This document shows positions 33,375 through 42,470 of a DNA stretch of 50,786 bases, piece by piece. How positions within the stretch are numbered: the stretch's first letter is position 1; the number at the start of each line of letters is the position of its first letter. This DNA comes from Actinomyces naeslundii (GTDB lineage: Bacteria > Actinomycetota > Actinomycetes > Actinomycetales > Actinomycetaceae), in NCBI RefSeq assembly GCF_001956585.1, contig NZ_MSRR01000017.1:1-50786 (forward strand), written 5' to 3'. The notes under the pieces are model-generated. The model saw nothing but the letters and a program-made list of their open reading frames with translations, was not told the origin of the DNA and made no database searches. A program made the translations under genes and the position numbers.

Positions 33375-34175
33375 ATGACCAAGCACGTCTCCTCCGGTGA
33401 CGACAAGGCCCAATCCTCCCAGCGTGACGCGGCCACGGAGAGCCTGCCCACCCAGACCGGCACCGACGATGACGCTCAGGCTCTCTCGCAAGGTGCGGCC
33501 GATGGCCATCCCGTCGAGGCCGTGGCGCCGGACGTAGCGGTGGACGCCGTTGTGGACGCCGCGTCAGGCGCGGACAGGCGCAGTGAGCGCAACGACGCCC
33601 GCGGCAACCAGACAGCCCCCGCCGCGACGGCCAGCGCGGTTCGGGCAGCCGCTGCCGCCAGCAGCACTGCCGACACGAGGCTGGCAGGTGCGTGGGCCTC
33701 CCCGGATGCTCAGAACGCCGCAACCATCGGCGTGGCTGGTTCCGCCTCTGACAGCGCCAAGAAGGCCCGAGCCAAGGCTCGTGGTCCCTGGTACCGCCGC
33801 CGCGCCGTCGTAGGGGCTGCCGGGGTGGCGCTGCTGGCGGGCTCGTTCGGGGCCGGATGGGGCACTCACTCACTGCTGGACCACGGCAGTGACGCCAGTG
33901 GTCATCACGCTCAGCGCGAGTCCGGAAACGGCCAGGGTGGTCCTGGTGGACAGGGCGGTCCCGGAGGCCAGATGCCCGGTGGTGGTCCCGGTGGGCAGGG
34001 CGGCCCCGGTGGGCAGGGCGGTCCGGGAGGAGGCTCCGGTGGAGCCGGCCGGACCACGCCCAACGGCGACGCTTCCGGTGGATCCGGATCGGGTGATGGC
34101 AACCAGAAGGGCGGCTCCGGCTCCTCCTCCGGGGTCCTCCAGCAGCAGGACGCCACCCCGAGCTCGGAGAGCTGA
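33375..34175 (+). CDS. Single-pass membrane protein with Gly-Pro-Gly-Gln repeats
   Basis: I do not recognise a family. The 266-residue protein has a hydrophilic, Ala/Asp/Ser-rich N-terminal half (1-135) and a basic stretch (KKARAKARGPWYRRR). One hydrophobic segment follows (about 142-160, VVGAAGVALLAGSFGAGWG), then an outer tail of tandem GGPGGQ-type repeats at about 188-225 and a Gly/Ser-rich C-terminus. The basic flank before the helix predicts the N-terminus inside and the repeats outside. It could be an anti-sigma-like or surface spacer protein; neither is supported by motif. A GAAAGGA site precedes the ATG. The hairpin repeat copy 1 follows the stop by 12 bases and may end transcription. 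Confidence 0.7.
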   Translation: MTKHVSSGDDKAQSSQRDAATESLPTQTGTDDDAQALSQGAADGHPVEAVAPDVAVDAVVDAASGADRRSERNDARGNQTAPAATASAVRAAAAASSTADTRLAGAWASPDAQNAATIGVAGSASDSAKKARAKARGPWYRRRAVVGAAGVALLAGSFGAGWGTHSLLDHGSDASGHHAQRESGNGQGGPGGQGGPGGQMPGGGPGGQGGPGGQGGPGGGSGGAGRTTPNGDASGGSGSGDGNQKGGSGSSSGVLQQQDATPSSES

Positions 34176-34187
34176 GAGCCACGGTCA

Positions 34188-34274
34188 AGATCAGCATCTT
34201 CTTCAGGGACGACACGTATTCGTGTCGTCCCTGAAGCTCTTGTTGGTGCCTGCGGAATCGGTTACGGTCGCTGG
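34188..34274 (+). repeat. 87-base hairpin repeat, copy 1
   Basis: Contains a perfect 16-bp stem (34201-34216 with 34221-34236, loop TATT) followed by about 38 conserved bases. It matches copy 2 at 35311-35397 at 78 of 87 positions in the same orientation. It lies after the Gly-rich protein gene and 46 bases before the aldo/keto reductase ATG. Confidence 0.88.
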
Positions 34275-34320
34275 CACGTCTCGCACCGCTCACCCTGATG
34301 ACCCGGAAGGGAGCACCCCG

Positions 34321-35268
34321 ATGACTGACGCACACCCCCGCATGGCGCTGGGCACCATGCACTTCGGAACCCGCCTGTCCGCCACCCAGTCCCGAGAGAT
34401 CCTTGACGCCTACCTGGATCTGGGCGGCCAGTGGATCGACACCGCGAACTGCTACGCCTTCTGGGGATCCGAGACCGGCCTCGGGGGCCAGAGTGAGATC
34501 GTCATCGGCCAGTGGCTCGCTGATCGCGGTGTGCGCGGCCAGGTGAGGATCAGTACCAAGGCCGGTGCGGAGCCGACCCGCCCCCACGGTTTCCCAGACG
34601 CCGTGGAGGGCCTTGGTAGGGACACTGTCAACCGAGCCATTCGGGACAGCCTGCAGCGCCTGCAGACGGAGCGCATCGATATGTACTGGGCCCATATGGA
34701 GGATCGGGAGCAGTCGGTCGCCGATGTCGCCGAGATCTTCGGCGACCTGGTTGAGCAAGGGCTGACTGTACGGATCGGGCTGTCCAACCACCCGGCCTGG
34801 TACGCCGCCGCAGCCAACGTGTACGCCCAGCAGCGAGGCTCGGCCGGATTCAGCGCTCTGCAGCTGCGGGAGTCGTATCTCCACCCGAGGCCGGACATCC
34901 CGGTTGAGGGGGAGGACCATCCTCACGGGATGATGACCATCGAGAGCAAGGACCTCGCCGAGCGCTGCGGGCTGGACCTGTGGGCCTACACGCCGCTGCT
35001 CACCGGTGCCTATGAGCACCCGGAGCGCCCGCTCCCCGAGGCCTACGTGCACCCGGGGACCCACAACCGGCTGACGGCGCTGCGCACCTGGTCGGACAGA
35101 CTGGCCATGAAGCCGAGTCAGGTCGTCCTGGCCCTCCTCAACGCCCAGCAGCCGGTTATCACCCCGATCGTGGGCGTCAGCAGCGTCGCCCAGCTTACTG
35201 AGGCGGTCGAGGCCACCCGCTTCAGCCTGCCTGAGGAGGCCGTCGAGGAGCTCAACGCAGCCGGCTAG
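34321..35268 (+). CDS. Aldo/keto reductase
   Basis: NADPH-dependent reductase of the AKR superfamily, 315 residues, TIM-barrel fold, cytoplasmic. The catalytic tetrad is visible: Asp and Tyr in DTANCYAFWG (about 40-49), Lys in STKAG and His in YWAHMED. The late IVGVSSVAQLTEAVEA segment is the cofactor-phosphate loop region. A GGAAGGGAG site precedes ATG 34321. It is not in an operon, being flanked on both sides by the same hairpin repeat. The substrate is unknown; sugar aldehydes or aromatic aldehydes are typical. Confidence 0.93.
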   Translation: MTDAHPRMALGTMHFGTRLSATQSREILDAYLDLGGQWIDTANCYAFWGSETGLGGQSEIVIGQWLADRGVRGQVRISTKAGAEPTRPHGFPDAVEGLGRDTVNRAIRDSLQRLQTERIDMYWAHMEDREQSVADVAEIFGDLVEQGLTVRIGLSNHPAWYAAAANVYAQQRGSAGFSALQLRESYLHPRPDIPVEGEDHPHGMMTIESKDLAERCGLDLWAYTPLLTGAYEHPERPLPEAYVHPGTHNRLTALRTWSDRLAMKPSQVVLALLNAQQPVITPIVGVSSVAQLTEAVEATRFSLPEEAVEELNAAG

Positions 35269-35310
35269 ACCGAGCGGATCCGAGCCGGTGACCAGCAGTA
35301 CCACCGCCAC

Positions 35311-35397
35311 AGATCAACATTTTCTTCAGGGACGACGCGTATTCGTGTCGTCCCTGAAGTTCTTGTTGGTGTGTGCAGATTCGGTTGCGGTCGCTGG
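35311..35397 (+). repeat. 87-base hairpin repeat, copy 2
   Basis: Second copy of the element at 34188-34274, same orientation. Stem arms at 35324-35339 and 35344-35359 with the same TATT loop and one G-T pair. It follows the aldo/keto reductase stop by 42 bases and precedes the ileS T-box region. Confidence 0.88.
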
Positions 35398-35511
35398 GGC
35401 CGGGGTCGGGGCCGGGCAGGAGGGCACCTGGCCGCTATTCCACCGCCGGGTGTGGGGAGGACGACGTCGCCGAGGCAGGGTGCGAACTGGCCCCGGATGC
35501 ATGCGGCCCAC

Positions 35512-35810
35512 TACACTCCCCGGAGCAAAGGCACAGACCCGGCCATCACCGGCGAGCCTCCGGAAGAACCGGACCCCGGCGCACCAGCGCCGTCGGCCCT
35601 CAGTAGAACCGGACGGGACAGCCCGTCACAGCTGAAAACGAAGCGGTCGTGCGAACCGTCCCGGTCGGGGCGCGCAGCACGGCAAGCGAGGTGGTACCGC
35701 GGTGCGGCACCAGCCGGGCACCAGGCCCGACCGGGAGCCGACGTCGTCCTCGTCAGGCCCCGGGCACCCGCCCGAGGCGGTAGGAACGAGTGAGACGAGA
35801 GCACACCGCG
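35512..35810 (+). promoter_or_regulatory. ileS translational T-box riboswitch
   Basis: The T-box core AGGTGGTACCGCGG is at 35689-35702, with the TGGT bulge (35692-35695) that would pair with the NCCA end of uncharged tRNA. An Ile codon ATC at 35545-35547, in GGCCATCACCGGCGAGCCTCCG, is the candidate specifier. A consensus -10 TACACT (35512-35517) gives a start near 35524. After the core there is no terminator. CTCGTC (35749-35754) can pair with GACGAG (35794-35799), hiding the ribosome site, so control is probably translational as in other actinobacterial ileS leaders. The -35 is not clear. Confidence 0.88.
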
Positions 35811-38800
35811 ATGGCTGAGAAGATGGCTGACAGCACCACCGCCGGCGGCAGCGAGCCGACCGGCGCCGCCTTCTACCCCCTGCACCGGCCGGGGGAGCAG
35901 ATCGACCCCTCGCCCTCCTTCCCCGCCATCGAGGAGGACGTCCTGGCCTATTGGAAGGCCGACGGCACCTTCCAGGCCTCCATCGACAACCGCGGCGAGC
36001 CCTGCGACGAGTTCGTCTTCTACGACGGCCCGCCCTTCGCCAACGGTCTGCCCCACTACGGCCACCTGCTGACCGGATACGTCAAGGACGCCGTCGGGCG
36101 CTACCAGACCCAGCGCGGCAAGCGCGTCGAGCGCCGCTTCGGCTGGGACACCCACGGCCTGCCCGCCGAGCTCGAGGCCCAGCGCCTGCTCGGCATCGAC
36201 GACGTCACCGAGATCACTCGCCCCGGCGGCATCGGCATCGAGAAGTTCAACGAGGAGTGTCGCAGCTCCGTCCTGCGCTATACCAAGGAGTGGGAGGACT
36301 ACGTCACCCGCCAGGCCCGCTGGGTCGACTTCGACAACGACTACAAGACCCTCGACCCCGACTACATGGAGTCGGTGCTGTGGGCCTTCAAGCAGCTGTG
36401 GGACAAGGGGCTGGCCTACCAGGGCTACCGCGTCCTGCCCTACTGCTGGCACGACCGCACCCCTTTGAGCAACCACGAGCTCAAGATGGATGACGACGTC
36501 TACCAGGACCGGCAGGACAACACGGTCACGGTGGGCCTGCGCCTGGAGGAGCCCCTGCGTGAGGGTGCCGAGCGCCCCGAGCTGGTCCTCATCTGGACCA
36601 CCACGCCCTGGACGCTGCCCTCCAACGTTGCCATCGCCGTGGGGCCCGACGTCGAGTACGTGACCGTCCACGTCGATGAGGACCTCGACTCGCCGGTCGC
36701 CGGTCAGGACGTCGTCATGGCGCGTGACCTCCTGGGCGCCTATGCCCGCGAGCTCGGCGAGGAGCCGCAGGTGCTGGCCACCTGCACCGGGGCGGACCTG
36801 GTGGGGCGGCGCTACCACCCGATCTTCGACTACTTCGACGACGCCGCCCACCGGGCCGAGGGAGCCGCTCCCGGACCGAAGGCCTGGACGATCATCGCCG
36901 CCGACTTCGTCACCACCTCCGACGGAACCGGCCTGGTCCACATGGCCTCGGCCTTCGGTGAGGACGACATGATCGCCTGCACCGAGGCCGGTATCGAGAC
37001 CGTCGTCCCCGTTGATGACGGCGGCTGCCTGACCGAGGAGGTGAGTGACTACACCGGGCTGCAGGTCTTCGAGGCCAACAAGCCCATCGTGGCAGACCTG
37101 CGCGACAGCACCGGCCCGCTGGCCCGCCGCGACGAGAGCCAGCGCGCCGTCCTGGTGCGCCAGGCCTCCTACGTGCACTCCTACCCGCACTGCTGGCGCT
37201 GCCGCAAGCCGCTCATCTACAAGGCGGTCTCCTCCTGGTTCGTGCGCGTCTCGGCGATCCGCGACCGGATGGTCGAACTCAACCAGGACATCGACTGGTA
37301 CCCCGGTCACATCAAGGACGGCATCTTCGGCAAGTGGCTAGCGGGTGCTCGTGACTGGTCGATCTCCCGCAACCGGTTCTGGGGCGCCCCCATCCCGGTG
37401 TGGGTCAGCGACAACCCCGACTACCCGCGCACCGACGTCTACGGCTCCTACGCCGAGCTCGAGCGCGACTTCGGCGTCGAGGTCACCGACCTGCACCGGC
37501 CCTTCATCGACACCCTCGTGCGTCCCAACCCCGACGACCCCACGGGCAAGTCGATGATGCGCCGCATCCCCGACGTCCTGGACTGCTGGTTCGAGTCTGG
37601 GTCGATGCCCTTCGCCCAGGTGCACTACCCCTTCGAGAACGTCGAGTGGTTCGAGTCGCACTACCCGGGTGACTTCATCGTGGAGTACATCGGCCAGACC
37701 CGCGGCTGGTTCTATACCCTCCACGTCCTGGCCACGGCCCTGTTCGACCGGCCCGCCTTCACCTCTTGCGTCTCCCACGGCATCCTCCTGGGCAACGACG
37801 GGGCGAAGATGAGCAAGTCGCTGCGCAACTACCCGGACGTCTCCATGGTCTTCGACCGCGACGGGGCCGACGCCATGCGCTGGTTCCTGCTCTCGGCACC
37901 GGTCATGCGTGGGGGCAACCTCGTGGTCACCGACAAGGCCATCCGCGACACGGTGCGCCAGGTGGTGCTGCCGCTGTGGAACACCTGGTACTTCTTCGCC
38001 CTCTACGCGGGCCAGGTGGGCGAGACCGGCTACGTCACCGACGGCGTCGACCTCGACGACGCGAGCCTGTTCGCCAAGCGGGGCGGCCTGCACGTCATGG
38101 ACCGCTACGTCCTGGCCCGCACCAAGGACCTGGCTGAGACGGTGGCCGCCCAGATGGACGGCTACGACATCACCGGGGCCTGCGCCACGATCCGCGACTT
38201 CCTCGACGTGCTCACCAACTGGTACCTGCGCACCTCGCGTCAGCGCTTCACCGACGGCGAGACGGCCGCCTTCGACACCCTGGCCACGGTGCTGCGCGTG
38301 CTCACCGAGGTCATGGCGCCGCTGGCGCCGCTGGTGAGCGAGGAGATCTGGCGGGGGCTGACCGGTGGACGCTCCGTGCACCTGACCGACTGGCCGGTGC
38401 TGCCCGCGCACGTCGCCAACGCCGAGCTCGTCTCGGCCATGGACGAGGCCCGCGCGGCGGTCTCAGCGGCCCTGAGCCTGCGCAAGGCCGAGAAGCTGCG
38501 CGTGCGCCAGCCGCTGCGCAGCCTGACCGTCGCCACGGCCGACCCTGCCGGGCTGGCCCCCTTCCGCGAGCTCGTGGCCGAGGAGGTCAACGTCAAGGAG
38601 GTCCGGGTCCTGGACGCCGAGTCCGCCGGCTACGAGGCCCGGGCGGACCTGTCCCTCAACCCGCGCGCCTTCAGCCCCGAGGTCCGCAAGCTCACCTCCA
38701 AGCTCTTCGCCGCCGTCAAGGCGGGCCAGTGGGAGCTCACCGAGGACGGGGACGTGCGCTTCGACGACGTCCTGCTCGATGGTGCCCCGGTGGTGCTGGA

Positions 38801-39182
38801 GGCGGAGGACTCCACCTTTACCCTGACCACCCGCATCGAGGTCGACGACGACTCCCTGGCCGCCACCATGCTGCCCTCGGGAGCCTTCGTGGTCCTGGAC
38901 ACCGCTCTCGACGATGCCCTGGAGGCCGAGGGCTGGGCCCGTGACCTGGTGCGCCTGGTTCAGGATGAGCGCAAGGCCGCCGGCCTGCACGTGGGGGACC
39001 GGATCCGTCTGGAGCTGAGGGTTCCGCAGGACAAGGGCGCCTGGACCGGTGCCCATCTGGACCTCATCAAGCGGGAGGTCGGTTGCGTGGACGCCTCCGT
39101 CGTGGCGGACCCGGCTGCCAAGGAACCCACCGCCACCGTCGAGAAGGTCACCGCGAAGGCTGCAGAGACGGGCGAGGCCTGA
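35811..39182 (+). CDS. ileS: Isoleucine--tRNA ligase, eukaryote-like (type 2) form
   Basis: Class I synthetase that charges tRNA-Ile, 1123 residues from this start. The HIGH-type motif is HYGH in [16 protein letters not shown] (about residues 75-90 of this product), and the KMSKS motif is [12 protein letters not shown] rather than the KMSKSLGN form of bacterial type 1 enzymes. The editing domain carries [16 protein letters not shown] sequence ([13 protein letters not shown]). The length and motif form place it with type 2 IleRS, many of which resist mupirocin. GTG 35790 is an alternative start. ATG 35811 is preferred because the T-box sequestrator would cover GACGAGAG at 35794-35801. It stands alone after the T-box. 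Confidence 0.96.
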   Translation: MAEKMADSTTAGGSEPTGAAFYPLHRPGEQIDPSPSFPAIEEDVLAYWKADGTFQASIDNRGEPCDEFVFYDGPPFANGLPHYGHLLTGYVKDAVGRYQTQRGKRVERRFGWDTHGLPAELEAQRLLGIDDVTEITRPGGIGIEKFNEECRSSVLRYTKEWEDYVTRQARWVDFDNDYKTLDPDYMESVLWAFKQLWDKGLAYQGYRVLPYCWHDRTPLSNHELKMDDDVYQDRQDNTVTVGLRLEEPLREGAERPELVLIWTTTPWTLPSNVAIAVGPDVEYVTVHVDEDLDSPVAGQDVVMARDLLGAYARELGEEPQVLATCTGADLVGRRYHPIFDYFDDAAHRAEGAAPGPKAWTIIAADFVTTSDGTGLVHMASAFGEDDMIACTEAGIETVVPVDDGGCLTEEVSDYTGLQVFEANKPIVADLRDSTGPLARRDESQRAVLVRQASYVHSYPHCWRCRKPLIYKAVSSWFVRVSAIRDRMVELNQDIDWYPGHIKDGIFGKWLAGARDWSISRNRFWGAPIPVWVSDNPDYPRTDVYGSYAELERDFGVEVTDLHRPFIDTLVRPNPDDPTGKSMMRRIPDVLDCWFESGSMPFAQVHYPFENVEWFESHYPGDFIVEYIGQTRGWFYTLHVLATALFDRPAFTSCVSHGILLGNDGAKMSKSLRNYPDVSMVFDRDGADAMRWFLLSAPVMRGGNLVVTDKAIRDTVRQVVLPLWNTWYFFALYAGQVGETGYVTDGVDLDDASLFAKRGGLHVMDRYVLARTKDLAETVAAQMDGYDITGACATIRDFLDVLTNWYLRTSRQRFTDGETAAFDTLATVLRVLTEVMAPLAPLVSEEIWRGLTGGRSVHLTDWPVLPAHVANAELVSAMDEARAAVSAALSLRKAEKLRVRQPLRSLTVATADPAGLAPFRELVAEEVNVKEVRVLDAESAGYEARADLSLNPRAFSPEVRKLTSKLFAAVKAGQWELTEDGDVRFDDVLLDGAPVVLEAEDSTFTLTTRIEVDDDSLAATMLPSGAFVVLDTALDDALEAEGWARDLVRLVQDERKAAGLHVGDRIRLELRVPQDKGAWTGAHLDLIKREVGCVDASVVADPAAKEPTATVEKVTAKAAETGEA

Positions 39183-39323
39183 TCCAACACGCCCAGTCGA
39201 TTACTTTACAAATACATCCGGTGTGATGCAGGATAAAGTCGTTGCTCGGCCACCAGGGCCTGGTCGGGCAATGGCGCTCCTGCTCCCCGGGACCGCCTCT
39301 CTCATCTCCCTAGCCGGTGCTTG

Positions 39324-39348
39324 TCAGGCCGCCGAGACGGTGGCCTGA
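39324..39348 (+). terminator. Possible ileS terminator hairpin
   Basis: TCAGGCCGCC (39324-39333) and GGTGGCCTGA (39339-39348) pair at 9 of 10 positions with a 5-base loop, in the 231-base gap after ileS. No T-tract follows. A smaller palindrome ACCAGG-G-CCTGGT also occurs at about 39252-39264. The rest of the gap shows no gene. Confidence 0.35.
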
Positions 39349-39413
39349 GAGGCGTTACGCGTGACCTCAACCCTGGGTGGGGCTGCCGGCACCCTAATTA
39401 AGAGGTTTTGGCA

Positions 39414-40355
39414 ATGAGTGTCAGAGGCACTGCGGAGATCGTCTTCGCCCCACCGGTTCAAAACTGGTTGAAGCAGGTGATCTACCGCCATAACTGCCGG
39501 TTGTCGCCGGATCACTACCGTTCTGCGCTCAAGCACTGGTACTGGCTGTTCAAGTGCCGCCCCTGCCACGTGGAGGAGCCTCGTACCATGACGGAGAAGA
39601 TCCACTGGCTCAAGCTCTACGACTCCACCCCGGTCAAGGGGCGCCTGGCGGACAAGTTCCTGGTGCGCCAGTGGGTTGCCGACACGGTGGGTGAGAGGTA
39701 CCTCGTTCCTCTGCTGGGTGTGTGGGACTCACCCGATGAGATCGACTTCGAGTCCCTCCCGGACAGCTTCGTTCTCAAGGCCACGCACGGCTCTGGCTGG
39801 AACATCCTCGTGCCTGACAAGAAGGCTCTCGATGTGGCGGGGGCTCGTCAGTGCCTGAGGAACTGGCTTGGCCTGCGTCAGGCGATGAAGGGCGGCTTCG
39901 AGCTGCACTACGAGTACTGCGAGCCACGCATCGTGTGCGAGCCCTTCCTGCGTGACGACTCAGGAGGGCTGCGTGACTACAAGTTCATGGTGTTCGACGG
40001 CGTCGTCCAGTTCGTCTTCACCGTGGACCGGCCTCCGGGGCGCGCGCTGCGGGGTACCTACCTACCCGACTGGACTCGAGCGCCCTTCGAGTACACGTGT
40101 GAAGCTGACCGGGCTCCTGACGTCCCGGCACCGGCAGGCCTGGAGACCATGCTCTCCCTGGCCGGCGAGCTCGGAAAGGGCTTCGCCTGTGCGCGCATCG
40201 ACTTCTACGAGGTGGATGGAAACGTCTACTTCGGCGAGATCACCTTCACGGACGCCGATGGACTGTCTGACTTCGCTCCTTCGCGTTACGATCGCGTTTT
40301 CGGAGACCGAATCGTCCTGCCGGAGAAGAAGTCCTTTAAGGGCGTCATGCTGTGA
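39414..40355 (+). CDS. TupA-like ATP-grasp protein, polysaccharide locus
   Basis: Predicted ATP-dependent ligase-like protein, 313 residues, resembling the TupA group of ATP-grasp enzymes found with surface-polysaccharide genes. Visible family features are the MTEKIHWLKLYD segment near residue 60, LPDSFVLKATHGSGWNILV (nucleotide-binding loop with Lys) and DYKFMVFDGVVQFVFTVDR. A C-terminal FACARIDFYEVDGNVYFGEITFTDADG carries the acidic metal-binding residues. The acceptor is unknown. ATG 39414 follows AAGAGG (39400-39405). A TTG six bases earlier is less likely. It is the first gene of the glycan locus. A 246-base gap with AT-rich sequence follows. Confidence 0.85.
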   Translation: MSVRGTAEIVFAPPVQNWLKQVIYRHNCRLSPDHYRSALKHWYWLFKCRPCHVEEPRTMTEKIHWLKLYDSTPVKGRLADKFLVRQWVADTVGERYLVPLLGVWDSPDEIDFESLPDSFVLKATHGSGWNILVPDKKALDVAGARQCLRNWLGLRQAMKGGFELHYEYCEPRIVCEPFLRDDSGGLRDYKFMVFDGVVQFVFTVDRPPGRALRGTYLPDWTRAPFEYTCEADRAPDVPAPAGLETMLSLAGELGKGFACARIDFYEVDGNVYFGEITFTDADGLSDFAPSRYDRVFGDRIVLPEKKSFKGVML

Positions 40356-40601
40356 CGGGATAAGAGGGTGGAGAAGGCTATTCGTAGACTTCCTACGAAA
40401 TAAATTCGCTCCAATGGGAAGAAACATTCAAAAACTCGTTGATATCCTGAGTGCTTCCTCATTAAATCGACCGGATGCTTGCGTGTTGCGGCCTCAGGTG
40501 TGTTACTGTCTTTGGCGTAAATTAGGGCACGTCTTCATTAGTCAACCGCATTGATGAGTGTCCTGCTCTGTCAGTCCTGACTATTATCCGGTGGTACGTA
40601 G

Positions 40602-41945
40602 ATGACGCTCGAGGACCTTCTTCACCTGACCCGTCGGCGTATTGGATCCCTGGTATTGGCGCTTATTGTGTGCGTTCTGGCATCAATGCTGTTCGCTTTC
40701 GCCTCGCCAAGCACCTATACGGCGACTTCCCAAGCCTATCTGCGCGTAAAAGTGGCGGGAGATCCGGCGCAGAGCACGCTGTCTCAGTACAATGCGGCAC
40801 AGCTCGCCGCAATGAAGGCCGACGCCGTGGTCCCCGTCTTCACCTCGGCTGCGGTCGCTCAGCGCGTCGTGGACTCGCTCAAGCTGGATGAGACGGCGGA
40901 GGAGTTCGCCTCCTCCGTCTCTGCGACGAGAGTTCCTGAGACGGTGTCGGTGCAGGTCTCTGCCACTGCCTACTCATCGCACCGGGCTCAGGTTCTGGCT
41001 GACGAGGTTGTTCGTCAGGCCTCCGCCGAGATCAAGGACCTGGAGGGGGAGGACTCGCCCGTGGAGATCGTCCTGCTGTCCTCCGCTGAGCTGGTCAGTG
41101 CGACTCGGTCTCCGGCCCTGGTGACCTGTGTGGCGGTGGGGCTGCTGGCCGGGCTGGTCCTGGGCTATGTCTGGATCCTCGTTCAGGAGCTGCTCGACAA
41201 GAGCCTCAGGGGGCCGGAGGAGGTTCGTGAGGCGTTGTCGGTGCCGTTGCTCGGTGCCCTGCCTCGGGTTCCGTCGCTGCGGTGGCTGAGTCGAGGGGCG
41301 GAGCTCAAGATGGAGGAACAGCTGCGCGTAGCCCGTACCAATGTGCTCCATGCGTTGTCTCAGGGTGGCCGGCGAGTCGTTGTTGTCACCTCCGCAGGTC
41401 CGCAGGAGGGGACCTCGGTCACCGCTGCCAGCCTGGCGCGGGTCCTGGCTCTGTCCGGGCATAGGGTTGTCCTGGTCGGAGGGGATCTGCGCGCACCCGG
41501 TACGGCTGGACTTCAGGGCAGTCCTGGGCTCGCAGACGTTCTGACGGGTTCGGCGTACCTTGGTGAGGCTCTGGTCAAGGGGTCGGTGGAGGGCTTGGAG
41601 CTCCTGCCCGCAGGCCGAATGCCGGCGAATCCCTCCGAGCTGCTGGGTGCCCCCATGATGCGCGATCTGCTGCGTGAGCTGGCAGCAGACCGGCTGGTGA
41701 TCATTGATGCTCCGCCAGTCCTCCGATTCACTGACGGAGTGGTCCTGGCAGCTCGTGCCGGAGGCGTCATTCTCGTGGCGCGTGCTGGTCGTACCAGCGC
41801 GGAGGACCTGCATGAGGCGGCCTTGGCGATCGAGCAGGGAGGTGGGCGCATGCTTGGAGTGGTGCTCAACAACGTGTCGGAGCTCGGAGGGAAGCGCAAG
41901 AGCCTGCGGAGCGGTGTCGTCTCCGCTGAGAGTGTGCCTGTCTAG
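40602..41945 (+). CDS. Wzz-type chain-length protein fused to degenerate BY-kinase domain
   Basis: Polysaccharide co-polymerase, 447 residues. An N-terminal Wzz part runs from a first transmembrane helix (about 14-34), an extracytoplasmic coil-rich region and a second helix (about 170-192). A cytoplasmic BY-kinase-like domain follows (about 230-440). Its Walker A reads SAGPQEGTSVTAA, with Thr in place of the essential Lys of GxGKS/T. Walker A' is VGGDLRAP, so one of the usual Asp residues is Gly. Walker B (LVIIDAPPV) is intact. No Tyr cluster is present at the C-terminus, which ends GVVSAESVPV. It is probably a structural or regulatory pseudokinase. It starts 246 bases after the ATP-grasp gene and controls the following cluster by inference. 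Confidence 0.85.
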   Translation: MTLEDLLHLTRRRIGSLVLALIVCVLASMLFAFASPSTYTATSQAYLRVKVAGDPAQSTLSQYNAAQLAAMKADAVVPVFTSAAVAQRVVDSLKLDETAEEFASSVSATRVPETVSVQVSATAYSSHRAQVLADEVVRQASAEIKDLEGEDSPVEIVLLSSAELVSATRSPALVTCVAVGLLAGLVLGYVWILVQELLDKSLRGPEEVREALSVPLLGALPRVPSLRWLSRGAELKMEEQLRVARTNVLHALSQGGRRVVVVTSAGPQEGTSVTAASLARVLALSGHRVVLVGGDLRAPGTAGLQGSPGLADVLTGSAYLGEALVKGSVEGLELLPAGRMPANPSELLGAPMMRDLLRELAADRLVIIDAPPVLRFTDGVVLAARAGGVILVARAGRTSAEDLHEAALAIEQGGGRMLGVVLNNVSELGGKRKSLRSGVVSAESVPV

Positions 41946-42470
41946 GCTTTTTGGTGCGTGTCGAGAGCGTGGTGACGCTGACAAGATGTTTATGAAATTG
42001 TTATTTCATCGCTTTGCAGGCATCTGATCAGTGATGAGATCTCGGTGGCCTCTCATGGTATTTCTTGTCGGTTCAAGCAATCAATGGGGGTCGATTTGTG
42101 GTTCCACATCATTGTACGACGTTGGTTCTGTCAATAAACGATGATTACGGCAGAATCACGTCATAATCTTCCAATCGGTGGCATCTGGTGTTAGATTGAT
42201 GCGGAGCCGTAAAAAACGGCAAGTACTCGTGTCGGCTGAATGGTATCGGCCGACATGTTGTTGATCTGTTGTTGCCTGCTTCGGTGATTGCAGTCGTATT
42301 CTCCGTCCGTCCAGCGAATCAGTTAGTGCTGTTCGCCCATCCGCAGATTGAAACCCTGATGACATTTGAATTCTGTCGCTCCTGCCGGTGCGCATCGCTT
42401 GATCAGAGTTCCTCACTCACAGGCGGTATGTCCCTTACCCGTCGGCTGGCACAGTGGAGTGTGACGACCC
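41946..42470. other. AT-rich intergenic region of 525 bases, no gene seen
   Basis: Noticeably less GC-rich than the rest of the window, with no convincing coding frame. It holds small hairpins: GCCGT-AAAAA-ACGGC at 42206-42220 and TGTCGGC/GCCGACA at 42230-42255. It probably carries the promoter region of the CapD-type gene. No specific promoter can be named. Confidence 0.6.

Noticed and set aside
33930-34060. Short tandem repeats that could suggest a CRISPR array
   Set aside because: The repeats are coding (Gly-Gly-Pro-Gly-Gln units) with no spacers and no cas genes nearby.
35511-37310. Minus-strand frame of 599 codons opposite the T-box and ileS
   Set aside because: Antisense to ileS, Val/Gly/Asp-rich, no domain.
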